Shown here: positions 9,113 through 17,802 of the stretch, in pieces | How positions within the stretch are numbered: position 1 is the first letter of the stretch | How the letters are laid out: every line of letters starts with the position of its first letter | The notes under the pieces: model-generated | Seen by the model: the letters and a program-made list of their open reading frames with translations, nothing else | Databases searched by the model: none | Told to the model about the DNA's origin: nothing | Made by a program: the position numbers and the translations under genes | From: Acidimicrobiaceae bacterium | Lineage (GTDB): Bacteria; Actinomycetota; Acidimicrobiia; Acidimicrobiales; RAAP-2 | Direction: 5' to 3' | Length of the DNA: 64,000 nt | Assembly (NCBI GenBank): GCA_003152015.1 | Contig: PLZF01000096.1 | Span: forward strand, 109,621 to 173,620

Positions 9113-9303
9113 CGTGTTCTCCATCCCCTTGGGGTGGCCCCGACTTGGGGACATCGTGCACCGTTGTCTACCAGAACTGGGCCGATGTTGACCAACGGGT
9201 CAAGTGGGCACAGCCTCGATGGTGGTCATCCACGGTACGCTGAGCTGTTAGCGGATGTCGACTCCCTCCAACCGGGGGCCCACCCAAGGAGGTCCGGCTA
9301 CCC

Positions 9304-9921
9304 ATGGGCAGCACCATCATTGACTACCAGGACACAGCCGTCGAGGTCCACCGGGTCGTAGTCGGGCCGGTGGACAACAACGTCTACATCGTCCGCTGCC
9401 GGCAAACCGGTGACTCGGTGCTGATCGATGCGGCCAATGAGCACGATCGACTCCTCGAACTGTGTCGTGACCTCGGGGTGCGCCAGGTGGTCGAGACCCA
9501 CGGCCATTGGGACCACATCCAGGCGGTGGAGGCGGTGCGAGACGCCGGCATCAACGTGGCGGTGACCCGCGCCGACGCGGACATGCTCCCGGCCTACGAC
9601 CTGATCCTGGAGGATGAGTCGACTCTCCAAATCGGTAGGCTTCGGATCGCCACCATTGCCACGCCGGGGCACACCCCCGGATCGATGTGTTTCGCCGTCG
9701 AAGGGACACCGCTGCTCTTCACCGGGGACACCCTCTTCCCGGGGGGACCGGGCAACACCACATTCGAGAACGCCGACTTCAGCACCATCATCACTTCCAT
9801 CGAACGTCGTCTGTTCGCAGGGTTCGGACCGGATACCCTCGTCCTTCCCGGCCATGGGGAAGGGACGACCCTCGGGGCCGAGACCCCGCACCTTCAGGAG
9901 TGGGTCGACAGGGGTTGGTGA
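9304..9921 (+). CDS. MBL-fold metallo-hydrolase, glyoxalase II-like
   Basis: A 205-residue metallo-beta-lactamase-fold hydrolase. The zinc motif HGHWDH (in VVETHGHWDHIQAVE) is followed by TPGHTPGSMC, the bridging Asp in FTGDTLFPGGPGNT and a C-terminal PGHGEGTTLG. This arrangement fits glyoxalase II-like thioesterases and other small MBL hydrolases; the substrate is not fixed. A strong AAGGAGG at 9286-9292 sets the start ATG. It faces the debranching-enzyme gene across about 170 bases in which I see no gene. Confidence 0.87.
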   Translation: MGSTIIDYQDTAVEVHRVVVGPVDNNVYIVRCRQTGDSVLIDAANEHDRLLELCRDLGVRQVVETHGHWDHIQAVEAVRDAGINVAVTRADADMLPAYDLILEDESTLQIGRLRIATIATPGHTPGSMCFAVEGTPLLFTGDTLFPGGPGNTTFENADFSTIITSIERRLFAGFGPDTLVLPGHGEGTTLGAETPHLQEWVDRGW

Positions 9922-10092
9922 CCGGGCGCCGATGACCATCGGTCCGGCTTGCCCCCCGCTGTGCGTCAGCCGGTGGATTGGGCCCTTCGCGGCTCACGAT
10001 GAACCCCCGGGTGCCACGCCGCCGACTCTACGGGTGCCCCCGCCGGATCGGCAGGCGGCCTCGGAACCCGCGGACCAGATTCGCGGTATTGA

Positions 10093-12309
10093 TCACACAG
10101 CCGTCGCCGGGTGCCGGGGTTCGTGAATTACTTCAATCTCAGGGGGGAGTCCGGTGATCGATACGCCACCAGGTACCTCGTCACCCACTTCGATGGTCAC
10201 CCGGGCCCCGGCCAGAGGAATGCCTTCCACCTTCAGATGGCCGATCCCCTCGGGAAGGTTCGGGCACAACCAGGTCTTGCCCTGCGGTATCCACGGGTCC
10301 AAGCGAAGGAGCGTGCGCAGGCACAGAAGCGGTGACGCAGCCGACCAGGCCTGTGGCGAGCACGACGTCGGATAGCCCACCGGTACGCTCAGTTCACCCC
10401 GGTCGAGGCCGCTGAACAGTTCGGGCAAGCGCCCACCTTGGGCCACGGCCGCGTCGAGCAGTGCCAGGATCAACTGTTGGGCAGCTCCGTCGAACCCGTA
10501 ACGGGCCAACCCGGCGGCCACGATGGCGGTGTCGTGGGGCCATACCGAGCCGCAGTGGTAGCTGATCGGGTTGTACCCGCCGTTGTTGGCGGCCAAGGTG
10601 CGGACCCCCCACCCACTGAACATCTCGGGTGACACCAACTTGGCCGCCACCTGGCCGGCCTTGTCCTCGTCAACGATCCCTGTCCACAGGCAGTGGCCGA
10701 TGTTGGAGGTCAACGAGTCGATCGGGCGCTTGTCGGCGTCGAGACCGACGGCGAACCACCCTTTGTCCTCGAGCCAGAAGTCGCGGTTGAACGCTGCCTT
10801 CAGGTTCGCCGCCTTGGCTCGGAATCGCTCATGGGTGGCGGTATCACCAACCTCGACAGCAAAGTGCGCCCGGGCCAGAAAGGCACCATAGGTATATGCC
10901 TGGACCTCGCACAATGCGATCGGTGCCTCGGCCACACGACCGTCGGCGTAACGGATACCGTCCCAGCTGTCTTTCCACCCCTGGTTGGTCAACCCGCGGT
11001 CGGTCGCCCGGTGGTATTCCACGTACCCATCGCCGTCAGCGTCCCCGAATTGTTCGATCCACTCGATGGCGCGTTCGGCATTGGGCAAGAGCTCGTCGAC
11101 CAGTTCGCCGGCCACACCCCAACGCCGGAGCTCTCCCAGAAGCATCACAAACAGGGGGGTGGCATCTGCGCTGCCGTAATAGATGCTCCCACCACCGAGC
11201 GACAGCGACGCGGCATCGCCGAAGCGCATCTCGTGGAGAATGCGCCCGGGCTGCTCATCATGGCGAGGATCAACTTCGTTCCCTTGGAACCGCGCCAGCG
11301 TCTGCAGTACCCCGAGAGCCAGGTCCGGATCCACCAGCAACGCCATCCACGCCGTCAGCAGCGAGTCACGCCCGAACACGGTCATGAACCACGGCGCACC
11401 CGCCGCCACCACCATCCGCTTGGGGTAGTCGGGGTCAAAGATGCGAAGAGCGCCCAGGTCCTCGGCACTGCGGGCCACCACATTCTTCAGACCCGGATGG
11501 TCGGTCTCGACCTGGGGGACCTGGCGTCGCCACAGAGCCAACCGCTCGGCCGGTTCAGCCCGTTCCACCGGCTGACCGCATCGGTATCGGGGATCGATGC
11601 TGATGCCGTCGATCACCGGAGCCACCTCCACGCAGGTGCTCCATTCACCTCGGGGGGGCACGATCATCTCGAAGGTGGCGAGATCATGATCGAGCTTGAC
11701 CGGCCCATTGAAGCGAACTTCCACGCCGCGGGTCACTCCTCCACGCCGATACGAAAAGGTCATGGTGGGGGTGCCGAGTCCGGATGATGTTCGGTCAGTG
11801 CCGCCATTGGCCCCACCCTTGATGTCACAGGTGACCGTCCCACTCACCGGGTCGTCGTGCGCACCGTCCCGATCCCGTCCCTCTTTCACTGCGAACAGAT
11901 CGGCGAAATCCGCCCCGACGAACAGCTCCACCGAACAGAACGACGGTTCGTCTCCAAAGTTGCGGATGGTGATGTCCTCACGCATTCCCTGGCCCACATA
12001 ACGGGACCTGAACACCATGAGCGTCGAATCCGCCCGTCCGTGCGGAGGGAGGCACCGGGATACAAACGTCGAAGAGAAGGGATCGTCGGTGACCGCGGCC
12101 AGCGGTTCGGTTCGGGACCCGTTGACCAGAATTTCGAATCGGGAGAGGATCCGGGTGTCCCGGACGAACAGTCCCTGGGGCGGCCATCGAGATGAGATGT
12201 CCCCGGCACTTGCGCTGATGGCAAACGTGGACTCGTCGACCAGGGTGACGATCCCGCTATTGGGTCGAAGTTGGGCGACAGGTCCGGCATAGGTCCACGG
12301 GTCTGCCAT
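10093..12309 (-). CDS. Glycogen debranching enzyme / amylo-alpha-1,6-glucosidase family protein
   Basis: A 738-residue cytosolic protein of the bacterial family with an N-terminal glycogen-debranching beta-domain and a C-terminal (alpha/alpha)6 glucosidase barrel. The N-terminal part includes FAISASAGDISSRWPPQGLFVRDTRILSRF. The catalytic domain includes PWFMTVFGRDSLLTAWMALL, the acidic stretch TNQGWKDSWDGIRYADG and NNGGYNPISYHCGSVWPHDTAIVA. Family members hydrolyse alpha-1,6 or other glucan or oligosaccharide linkages. No glycogen genes are adjacent, so the true substrate is open. It is divergent from sufC across a 113-bp promoter region. Confidence 0.85.
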   Translation of the reverse strand: MADPWTYAGPVAQLRPNSGIVTLVDESTFAISASAGDISSRWPPQGLFVRDTRILSRFEILVNGSRTEPLAAVTDDPFSSTFVSRCLPPHGRADSTLMVFRSRYVGQGMREDITIRNFGDEPSFCSVELFVGADFADLFAVKEGRDRDGAHDDPVSGTVTCDIKGGANGGTDRTSSGLGTPTMTFSYRRGGVTRGVEVRFNGPVKLDHDLATFEMIVPPRGEWSTCVEVAPVIDGISIDPRYRCGQPVERAEPAERLALWRRQVPQVETDHPGLKNVVARSAEDLGALRIFDPDYPKRMVVAAGAPWFMTVFGRDSLLTAWMALLVDPDLALGVLQTLARFQGNEVDPRHDEQPGRILHEMRFGDAASLSLGGGSIYYGSADATPLFVMLLGELRRWGVAGELVDELLPNAERAIEWIEQFGDADGDGYVEYHRATDRGLTNQGWKDSWDGIRYADGRVAEAPIALCEVQAYTYGAFLARAHFAVEVGDTATHERFRAKAANLKAAFNRDFWLEDKGWFAVGLDADKRPIDSLTSNIGHCLWTGIVDEDKAGQVAAKLVSPEMFSGWGVRTLAANNGGYNPISYHCGSVWPHDTAIVAAGLARYGFDGAAQQLILALLDAAVAQGGRLPELFSGLDRGELSVPVGYPTSCSPQAWSAASPLLCLRTLLRLDPWIPQGKTWLCPNLPEGIGHLKVEGIPLAGARVTIEVGDEVPGGVSITGLPPEIEVIHEPRHPATAV

Positions 12310-12375
12310 CTGGTTACCGTACCTGCCACCTGTTCATACAGGAAATTCCTGGTGAAAAGGCCAGGCCCCCTATTC

Positions 12376-12397
12376 CTCCTATGGCCGTAGGAGAAAT
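12376..12397 (+). promoter_or_regulatory. Candidate suf regulatory element upstream of sufC-sufS-sufU
   Basis: CTCCTA at 12376-12381 and TAGGAG at 12388-12393 form a perfect inverted repeat with a 6-base spacer. The right arm extends into TAGGAGAAAT (12388-12397), 25 bases upstream of the sufC start. The same TAGGAGAAAT occurs upstream of sufB in the same orientation relative to its gene (36372-36381, minus strand). Confidence 0.4.
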
Positions 12398-12422
12398 GGC
12401 AACGGGAGGGTAGGCTCGGGGT

Positions 12423-13199
12423 GTGAACGACGAGACCGTCAGGGATATGGCGCCAACTGCTCCACTGCTGCAGGTGGAAGACCTCCATGTATCAGTGGAC
12501 GGCGCCCCCATCCTCCGTGGCGTCAACCTCACCGTGCAATCCGGGCAGGTGCACGCCATCATGGGGCCCAACGGGTCGGGCAAGTCGACCCTGGCCAAAG
12601 TGCTCCTCGGCAACCCCGCCTACGTGGTGACGTCGGGGACTGTCCGGCTACGGGGTGAGGACGTCACGGCATGGCCTACCGACGTCCGAGGCAAAGCGGG
12701 GATGTTCCTGGCTTTTCAGGAACCCGAGGCCATCGGTGGCGTGCCGGTGATCCAATTCCTCCGCCAAGCGCTTTCTGCCCGTCGAGGCATCGACATGTCG
12801 GTGCTCGAAGTTCGTTTGATGATGATGGAGTGGATGGAGAAGTTGGGGATGGACCCCGAGTTCGGCGAGCGCTATCTCAACGAGGGATTTTCGGGTGGCG
12901 AGAAGAAGCGCAATGAGATATTGCAGATGGCCATGCTCGAACCTGAAGTGGCCATCCTCGACGAGACCGACTCAGGGCTCGATGTCGATGCGCTCCGCAC
13001 AGTCGCTCGTGGCGTCGACACCGTCCGGGAAATTCGACCCGATCTCGGCGTGGTGGTGATCACCCACTACCAGCGGATGTTGGATGAGTTGGCGGCCGAC
13101 AAGGTCCATCTTCTCATCGGCGGGGTCATCGTGGCCGATGGAGGCCCCGAGTTGTACAAGAAGTTGGAGACGGAAGGATACGACGCATGGCGGGCCTGA
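12423..13199 (+). CDS. sufC: Fe-S cluster assembly ATPase SufC (copy 1)
   Basis: The ABC-type ATPase that partners SufB and SufD in the SUF scaffold. The 258-residue frame shows Walker A GPNGSGKST at about residues 48-56, signature FSGGEKKRNEILQM, Walker B EVAILDETDSGLDVDAL and the H-loop VVVITHYQRML. GTG at 12423 or ATG at 12447 could start it; both leave the domain whole. It overlaps sufS by 13 bases. No sufB or sufD is next to it; these are 20 kb away beside a second sufC. The two SufC proteins differ at many positions, for example QMAMLEPEVAILDETDSG here against QMGVLRPRFAVLDEIDSG there. Confidence 0.95.
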   Translation: MNDETVRDMAPTAPLLQVEDLHVSVDGAPILRGVNLTVQSGQVHAIMGPNGSGKSTLAKVLLGNPAYVVTSGTVRLRGEDVTAWPTDVRGKAGMFLAFQEPEAIGGVPVIQFLRQALSARRGIDMSVLEVRLMMMEWMEKLGMDPEFGERYLNEGFSGGEKKRNEILQMAMLEPEVAILDETDSGLDVDALRTVARGVDTVREIRPDLGVVVITHYQRMLDELAADKVHLLIGGVIVADGGPELYKKLETEGYDAWRA

Positions 13200-14443
13200 T
13201 CGATGTGGCGCACGGTTTGGATGTCGAAACGCTGCGGAAAGACTTTCCCCTGCTCGCCCAGGAGGTCAACGGGCACCCGATCACCTACCTCGACTCGGCG
13301 GCTTCCTCCCAACGACCTCGCCAGGTGCTTGACGCCATGCGCGAGTACGACGAGACGACCCACGCCAACGTGCACCGGGGTGTCTATGGGATTGCCGAGG
13401 AGGCCACCCATCGATTCGAAGCAGCCCGGGTGGCGGTGGGCCGATTCATCGGGGCACCCAATCCGGCCCGGGAGATCCTCTTCAGCAAAAATGCCACTGA
13501 AGGCCTGAACCTGGTGGCCAATACATGGGGCCGCACCCACCTGCACCCGGGCGACTCCATCCTCCTCACCGAGATGGAGCACCACGCCAACATCGTGCCA
13601 TGGCAGATGTTGGCCGAAGAGCGCGAGCTCTCCATCCGGTGGATTCCCATCGACGATGACGGAGCCCTGATCCTCGATGACCTCGAACGCTTGGTCGACG
13701 GGGTCAAGTTGGTCGGGATCACCTGCATGTCCAACGTCCTGGGAACGCTGAATCCGGTCGGCGATATCGCCCGGGTGGCTCACGCCGCGGGAGCAGTCGT
13801 GGTGGCCGACGGGGCCCAATCGGTCCCCCACTTGCCGACCGATGTGTCCACCCTGGGCTGTGATTTTCTGGCCTTCAGCGCTCACAAGATGCTCGGTCCG
13901 ACCGGTATCGGCGTGCTCTGGGGTCGGGATGAGTTACTCACCCCGCTCCCTCCATTCCTCGGTGGTGGGGAGATGATCCTCGATGTCCGCAAGGAGGGGT
14001 TCACCCCCAACGATCTGCCGTGGAGGTTTGAAGCCGGTACGCCGCCGATCACCGAGGCCATCGGCCTCGGTGCTGCCGTGGAGTACCTGCAGGCCATCGG
14101 CATGGAGTCCATCCGGGCCCACGAGATTTCGTTGACCACGTACGCCATGAACACGCTGGCCGAACGCTTCGGCGACGACATCCGGATCTTCGGGCCCAAG
14201 GATCCGACCCAGCGAGGCGGCGTCCTCTCATTCGCCTATCGCGACATCCACCCCCACGACGTTTCCCAGATCCTCGACCAGTACGGGGTGTGCGTGAGGG
14301 CCGGGCATCACTGTGCCAAGCCGCTGATGAGGCGGCTCGGGGTCAACGCCACGGCCCGAGCGTCCTTCGCTCTCTACAACACCGAGTCCGACGTCGATAC
14401 CCTGGCCAATGCCCTGGCCGAGACGGGAGCGTTTTTCGGATGA
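13187..14443 (+). CDS. sufS: Cysteine desulfurase SufS
   Basis: A PLP enzyme that takes sulfur from cysteine for Fe-S assembly. It has 418 residues. The PLP lysine is in FSAHKMLGPTGIG (Lys234), with EMEHHANIVPW and VVADGAQSVPH shaping the cofactor pocket. The persulfide cysteine is Cys376 in VRAGHHCAKPLMRRL, in the short-loop arrangement of group II (SufS) desulfurases. The partner sulfurtransferase SufU is encoded just downstream. The start overlaps the end of sufC. Confidence 0.96.
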   Translation: MAGLIDVAHGLDVETLRKDFPLLAQEVNGHPITYLDSAASSQRPRQVLDAMREYDETTHANVHRGVYGIAEEATHRFEAARVAVGRFIGAPNPAREILFSKNATEGLNLVANTWGRTHLHPGDSILLTEMEHHANIVPWQMLAEERELSIRWIPIDDDGALILDDLERLVDGVKLVGITCMSNVLGTLNPVGDIARVAHAAGAVVVADGAQSVPHLPTDVSTLGCDFLAFSAHKMLGPTGIGVLWGRDELLTPLPPFLGGGEMILDVRKEGFTPNDLPWRFEAGTPPITEAIGLGAAVEYLQAIGMESIRAHEISLTTYAMNTLAERFGDDIRIFGPKDPTQRGGVLSFAYRDIHPHDVSQILDQYGVCVRAGHHCAKPLMRRLGVNATARASFALYNTESDVDTLANALAETGAFFG

Positions 14444-14546
14444 GTACCTCCCGGTACTCTGTTGCCGTGATGCGCACCATTGTTACCAACGGATCATCCG
14501 ATGATGCCAACGGACTCATTCGGAAAGACCCGGGGCCGACGAGCTG

Positions 14547-15062
14547 ATGGCCGGTCTCGAAGATCTCTACCGCGAGATCATCCTTGACCACTACCGGTCG
14601 CCTCGGAACCGGGGGGAACTCCCGTCTCCCCCGGCTCAACGCGTCGAGGGATTCAATCCTCTCTGTGGTGACGAGATAGTGGTCACTCTCGAAGTCACCG
14701 ATGGAACCGTCTCTGACATCAAAATCGGTGGTACCGGGTGCTCCATCAGCCAATCATCGGCATCGCTGATGTCGGCAGCGGTGAAAGGTAAGCCGGTGAC
14801 CGAAGTCCGCGACCTGATCCGGACCTTCAAGGGGATGATGTCCATTCACGAGTCGACCCTTCCGGGCAAGGACTCTCAGGATGAGGACGATATCGAGGCG
14901 ACAGAAGCACAGCTTCTGGATGTCGACTCACTTGGTGAACTTGCTGCCCTCCAGGGAGTGGTGAAATTCCCGGTGCGTATCAAATGTGCGACGTTGAGTT
15001 GGAATACCCTGGCTCAGGGCCTCGACGAGGCCGAGTCGAAGACCGAATCCGCCAGCGCCTGA
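14547..15062 (+). CDS. sufU: SufU-type sulfurtransferase / Fe-S assembly protein
   Basis: Accepts sulfur from SufS in Gram-positive type SUF systems. It has 171 residues. The zinc ligands expected of SufU are present: Cys40 and Asp42 in NPLCGDE, Cys65 in GGTGCSIS and Cys147 in RIKCATLSW. The typical SufU insertion between the second and third cysteines is present. It begins 103 bases after sufS, with no clear terminator between them, so it is probably in the same transcript. Confidence 0.94.
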   Translation: MAGLEDLYREIILDHYRSPRNRGELPSPPAQRVEGFNPLCGDEIVVTLEVTDGTVSDIKIGGTGCSISQSSASLMSAAVKGKPVTEVRDLIRTFKGMMSIHESTLPGKDSQDEDDIEATEAQLLDVDSLGELAALQGVVKFPVRIKCATLSWNTLAQGLDEAESKTESASA

Positions 15063-15086
15063 GGCCACCACTGGCTCACATGCGGT

Positions 15087-15302
15087 TCAGAGGGGGCGTT
15101 CGACCAGGCTGAGTGCAAGCCGGGGACAGCTTTCCGCTGCTCTTCGAGCGTGGTCGACCAGTTTCACCGGAATGCCCCCGGCCTCGATGATCGGGAACCC
15201 CCATCGGTCGAGCCGGATGCGCTCAGGCAACAGTTCGGCACACACCCCGTGTCCGTCACAGGCAATCGGATCGACAATGAGGGTCAAGGCTGTCCGTTTC
15301 AC
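15087..15302 (-). CDS. Small ferredoxin (3 Cys, [3Fe-4S]-type)
   Basis: A 71-residue electron carrier. The cluster ligands visible are ACDGHGVC near the start and AAESCPRLAL near the end, a three-cysteine pattern typical of actinobacterial [3Fe-4S] or convertible ferredoxins such as those serving P450s. The GTG start at 15302 overlaps the TGA of the NuoF-like gene (GTGA), which identifies it as the last gene of the redox operon. A longer reading from 15386 would lie wholly within the upstream gene. The role inferred is electron transfer with the NuoF-like flavoprotein. Confidence 0.88.
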   Translation of the reverse strand: MKRTALTLIVDPIACDGHGVCAELLPERIRLDRWGFPIIEAGGIPVKLVDHARRAAESCPRLALSLVERPL

Positions 15303-16660
15303 CGGACCACCGGCCTGAGCGGAGAACTCTGTGAACTCTGTGGACGGGTGGGTACCGGCAACATGGGTGCGGTGTTGCCTCGACACGCGCCGCGGCTGAG
15401 ATGAAGTTCGACATGATCAGCGAAGACCCGCAACGCACTGCGGATGAAGCGGGCCACTCCATCGGGGTGACGGCAAGCACCCCGGCCTTCGACCAGATCA
15501 CAGAGCCCGGGAATAGTCGAGACACCGCCGTGGAGGGACGAGGGACGGAACGCCAACTTCTCCATGACGAGGTCGAGCCCGGCCAGGCCATTAACACAAG
15601 GACCACACTGTCCGGCTCCTTGGCCTTCGAGGTAGGTAACCACCCGACTGACCTCGGACAGAGGACAAATTCCTGAAGGGAGCAGAGCCACTACTCCGGC
15701 GCCAATCGAGGATCCGTACTGGCGCGCTGCGTCCTCCGTCAGTGGCATGTCCAATGCTGCGGCGGCAGTGAGCCAACCGCCGCCATAGCCACCGAGAAGC
15801 ACCCCCTGAATGCCTCGGGCGTCCTCCTGGCGCAAGCCAAGTGCGTGGCCCAGCGGGATACCGAGAGGTATCTCGATGATCTGCGGCTCGGCCCACCGAC
15901 CCGTCACCGTGAGGAGTGCGGTACCGGGCGACTCGGGGGTACCTTCTCGGCGAAACCAATCGGCACCGAAGCGGGCGATCAGCGCCACGTGGGCCAAGGA
16001 CTCCACGTTCTGTACCAGCGTTGGTCGGCCACCGACGCCCGAGTCCCGCACGGTCGTAAGGCCCGTGAACGAGGGGCGGGCTGAGTTGCGATTGTTGATG
16101 GTGTTGACCGCAGCCGACTCTTGGCCGGCCAGGAACCTATCGGGCGCCTCCACCACTTCGATGTCGACCGAATCCACCCCAAAGCGCCGCCGCTCCTCAA
16201 TGGAACTCTCCACCGTCGGAATGGCTGAACCGGGAACATGGACGATGACTCGAGATGCACCGAGCGCTCCGGCCGCCATCACCGCGCCGTCGAGAACCAG
16301 GTGGGGAAGCTGGTGGACAAGTAGCCGGTCCTTTCCGCTGGCCGGTTCACCTTCGGCTCCGTTGGCCACGATGATCGGACGCTTGGTTATTGAGCGTCTG
16401 ACCGATCGCCACTTGGCTCCCACCGGGAACCAGGCACCACCGTGCCCTCGAAGCCCACTCCGATCGAGCTCGTCGATAAACGAAGCACTCATCGATGCTG
16501 GTGGAGGCCCCCATTGGTTCACGTGCTCGTCGAGACTGAGGGCCCTGCCGTCGCCATTGAGCCCAGCCAACAGCCTCGGGATTCCTTCAGGGGCAGCCAT
16601 AGTCGAACCTCGACTGGCCCCGGACCTTCCGCTTCGAACGGATCTGGCACCAGGACTCAT
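15299..16660 (-). CDS. NuoF-like NADH-dehydrogenase flavoprotein (FMN, SLBB and Fe-S region)
   Basis: A 453-residue soluble flavoprotein related to NuoF of complex I. The FMN/NADH region is GLRGHGGAWFPVGAKW...ANGAEGEPASGKDR, followed by GVGGRPTLVQNVESLAH, an SLBB-like segment and a C-terminal Fe-S region with Cys352 and Cys355 (GQCGPC), Cys387, Cys396 (GRGACRHPDG) and Cys426. The classical NuoF SCGxCxPC motif is altered: the first cysteine position is Ala. The ATG at 16660 overlaps the stop of the ferric-reductase-like gene (ATGA) and is preferred to the ATG at 16600. It probably oxidises NAD(P)H and feeds the ferredoxin or the membrane cytochrome. Confidence 0.85.
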   Translation of the reverse strand: MSPGARSVRSGRSGASRGSTMAAPEGIPRLLAGLNGDGRALSLDEHVNQWGPPPASMSASFIDELDRSGLRGHGGAWFPVGAKWRSVRRSITKRPIIVANGAEGEPASGKDRLLVHQLPHLVLDGAVMAAGALGASRVIVHVPGSAIPTVESSIEERRRFGVDSVDIEVVEAPDRFLAGQESAAVNTINNRNSARPSFTGLTTVRDSGVGGRPTLVQNVESLAHVALIARFGADWFRREGTPESPGTALLTVTGRWAEPQIIEIPLGIPLGHALGLRQEDARGIQGVLLGGYGGGWLTAAAALDMPLTEDAARQYGSSIGAGVVALLPSGICPLSEVSRVVTYLEGQGAGQCGPCVNGLAGLDLVMEKLAFRPSSLHGGVSTIPGLCDLVEGRGACRHPDGVARFIRSALRVFADHVELHLSRGACRGNTAPMLPVPTRPQSSQSSPLRPVVR

Positions 16661-17802
16661 TGGCTCTCCCCGCCACCGGTGGACCCGGTTACTGTCCCGG
16701 TAAGGGTTCCGCTTGCCTGATCGAGCTTGAGTGAAATGACCAGTCGGATCTGTGACTGTGCCTTGACAGTGGCGGCGATCGAGTCTCCATTGAGCGCGGT
16801 CACAATCCCTCCGTAAGGACCAAAGGTCACTGCTCCCGAAGACATGGAGACCCCACCTCCTCTCGCCGCTGTTCCGTCCAACGTAACGGTGAGCGGTGTC
16901 GACGCCGCATTTTGGAGTTTCATGGACAAGGTGACTTGTACATTGCCCTGGCTGTCGGGACCTGTTTGATTTTGGGTGCCGTCGAGAGCAAGGGTGAAAG
17001 GGGCGGTTGGAACAGCAGAAGTCGACGGTGCCGCCGTGGACGATGGTTGACTCCCCGACCCGCTCGGACTGCCAGGAACGGTGGCAGACGAATAGCTTGC
17101 GGCTATTTGAGCCAGGAGCGCCGACGAGGTCCCGGATCGATGTGACCATCCTGGGCGTAGAGGTCCGAGAGCAACAAAAATGACAGCAGTCAGAGTGACG
17201 GCAATCGTGCCGACGCCGGCCAAAGCACGCTGCCGAAAGGAAAACGCGCGACCGGACACAAGGCGCCATGCCACCACGGCCAACACCGATGCCGCGCAGA
17301 TCGCGTTGACGGCGAGTACGACGGGAAGAGGAGCATCGGTTCCACTGCCCAGACCATGGAACACGGCAATCGGCCAACTCAAGTAGGCCAACCAGTGAAC
17401 AAACCGCCACGACTGGAAACCGATCCGGTGTCTGAGCGCGCTGGTGATCAACACCGCCAGCAACAAGTCCAACGTCAGAGCGCCCAACCCGACCCAGATC
17501 GGACGATAGGGAGAACGAAAGGGGATGACCGCGTCAAGAAATCCGATCGGAACGTAACCGTCGGCCACTGTGGTGATCACGTGGAGCCCCACGAGGGCGA
17601 TGCAAAAGAGCGACAAGTTGCGGTGGACCGATTGGGAGAGGAAGCGTGGCCACCGCTCGGTGGTCCATCCGATGGACGCGACCACGCCAACAACCACGGT
17701 GGCGGTAAGCGCGATGAGCGCCACCAAGCCAGCCGACCGGGTGAAGTACCAGAGAGCCGTTGAACCGTGTGCAACCGCCACTAGCGACAGAGAGGATGTC
17801 AT
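16657..17802 (-). CDS. Ferric-reductase-like transmembrane b-type cytochrome with extracytoplasmic C-terminal domain
   Basis: A 381-residue membrane protein. About six hydrophobic segments fill residues 10-215; paired histidines lie in SVHRNLSL, VGLHVIT and FVHWLAYLSWPIAVFHG, as expected for the bis-heme ferric-reductase-like domain. A Ser/Thr/Pro linker and a beta-rich domain of about 110 residues follow (VQVTLSMKLQNAASTPLTVTL). I find no recognisable FMN-binding domain or SGAT-type flavinylation site in it. ATG at 17802 overlaps the apbE stop (ATGA). It is expected to move electrons across the membrane from the NuoF-like/ferredoxin pair, direction unproven. Confidence 0.82.
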   Translation of the reverse strand: MTSSLSLVAVAHGSTALWYFTRSAGLVALIALTATVVVGVVASIGWTTERWPRFLSQSVHRNLSLFCIALVGLHVITTVADGYVPIGFLDAVIPFRSPYRPIWVGLGALTLDLLLAVLITSALRHRIGFQSWRFVHWLAYLSWPIAVFHGLGSGTDAPLPVVLAVNAICAASVLAVVAWRLVSGRAFSFRQRALAGVGTIAVTLTAVIFVALGPLRPGWSHRSGTSSALLAQIAASYSSATVPGSPSGSGSQPSSTAAPSTSAVPTAPFTLALDGTQNQTGPDSQGNVQVTLSMKLQNAASTPLTVTLDGTAARGGGVSMSSGAVTFGPYGGIVTALNGDSIAATVKAQSQIRLVISLKLDQASGTLTGTVTGSTGGGESQ

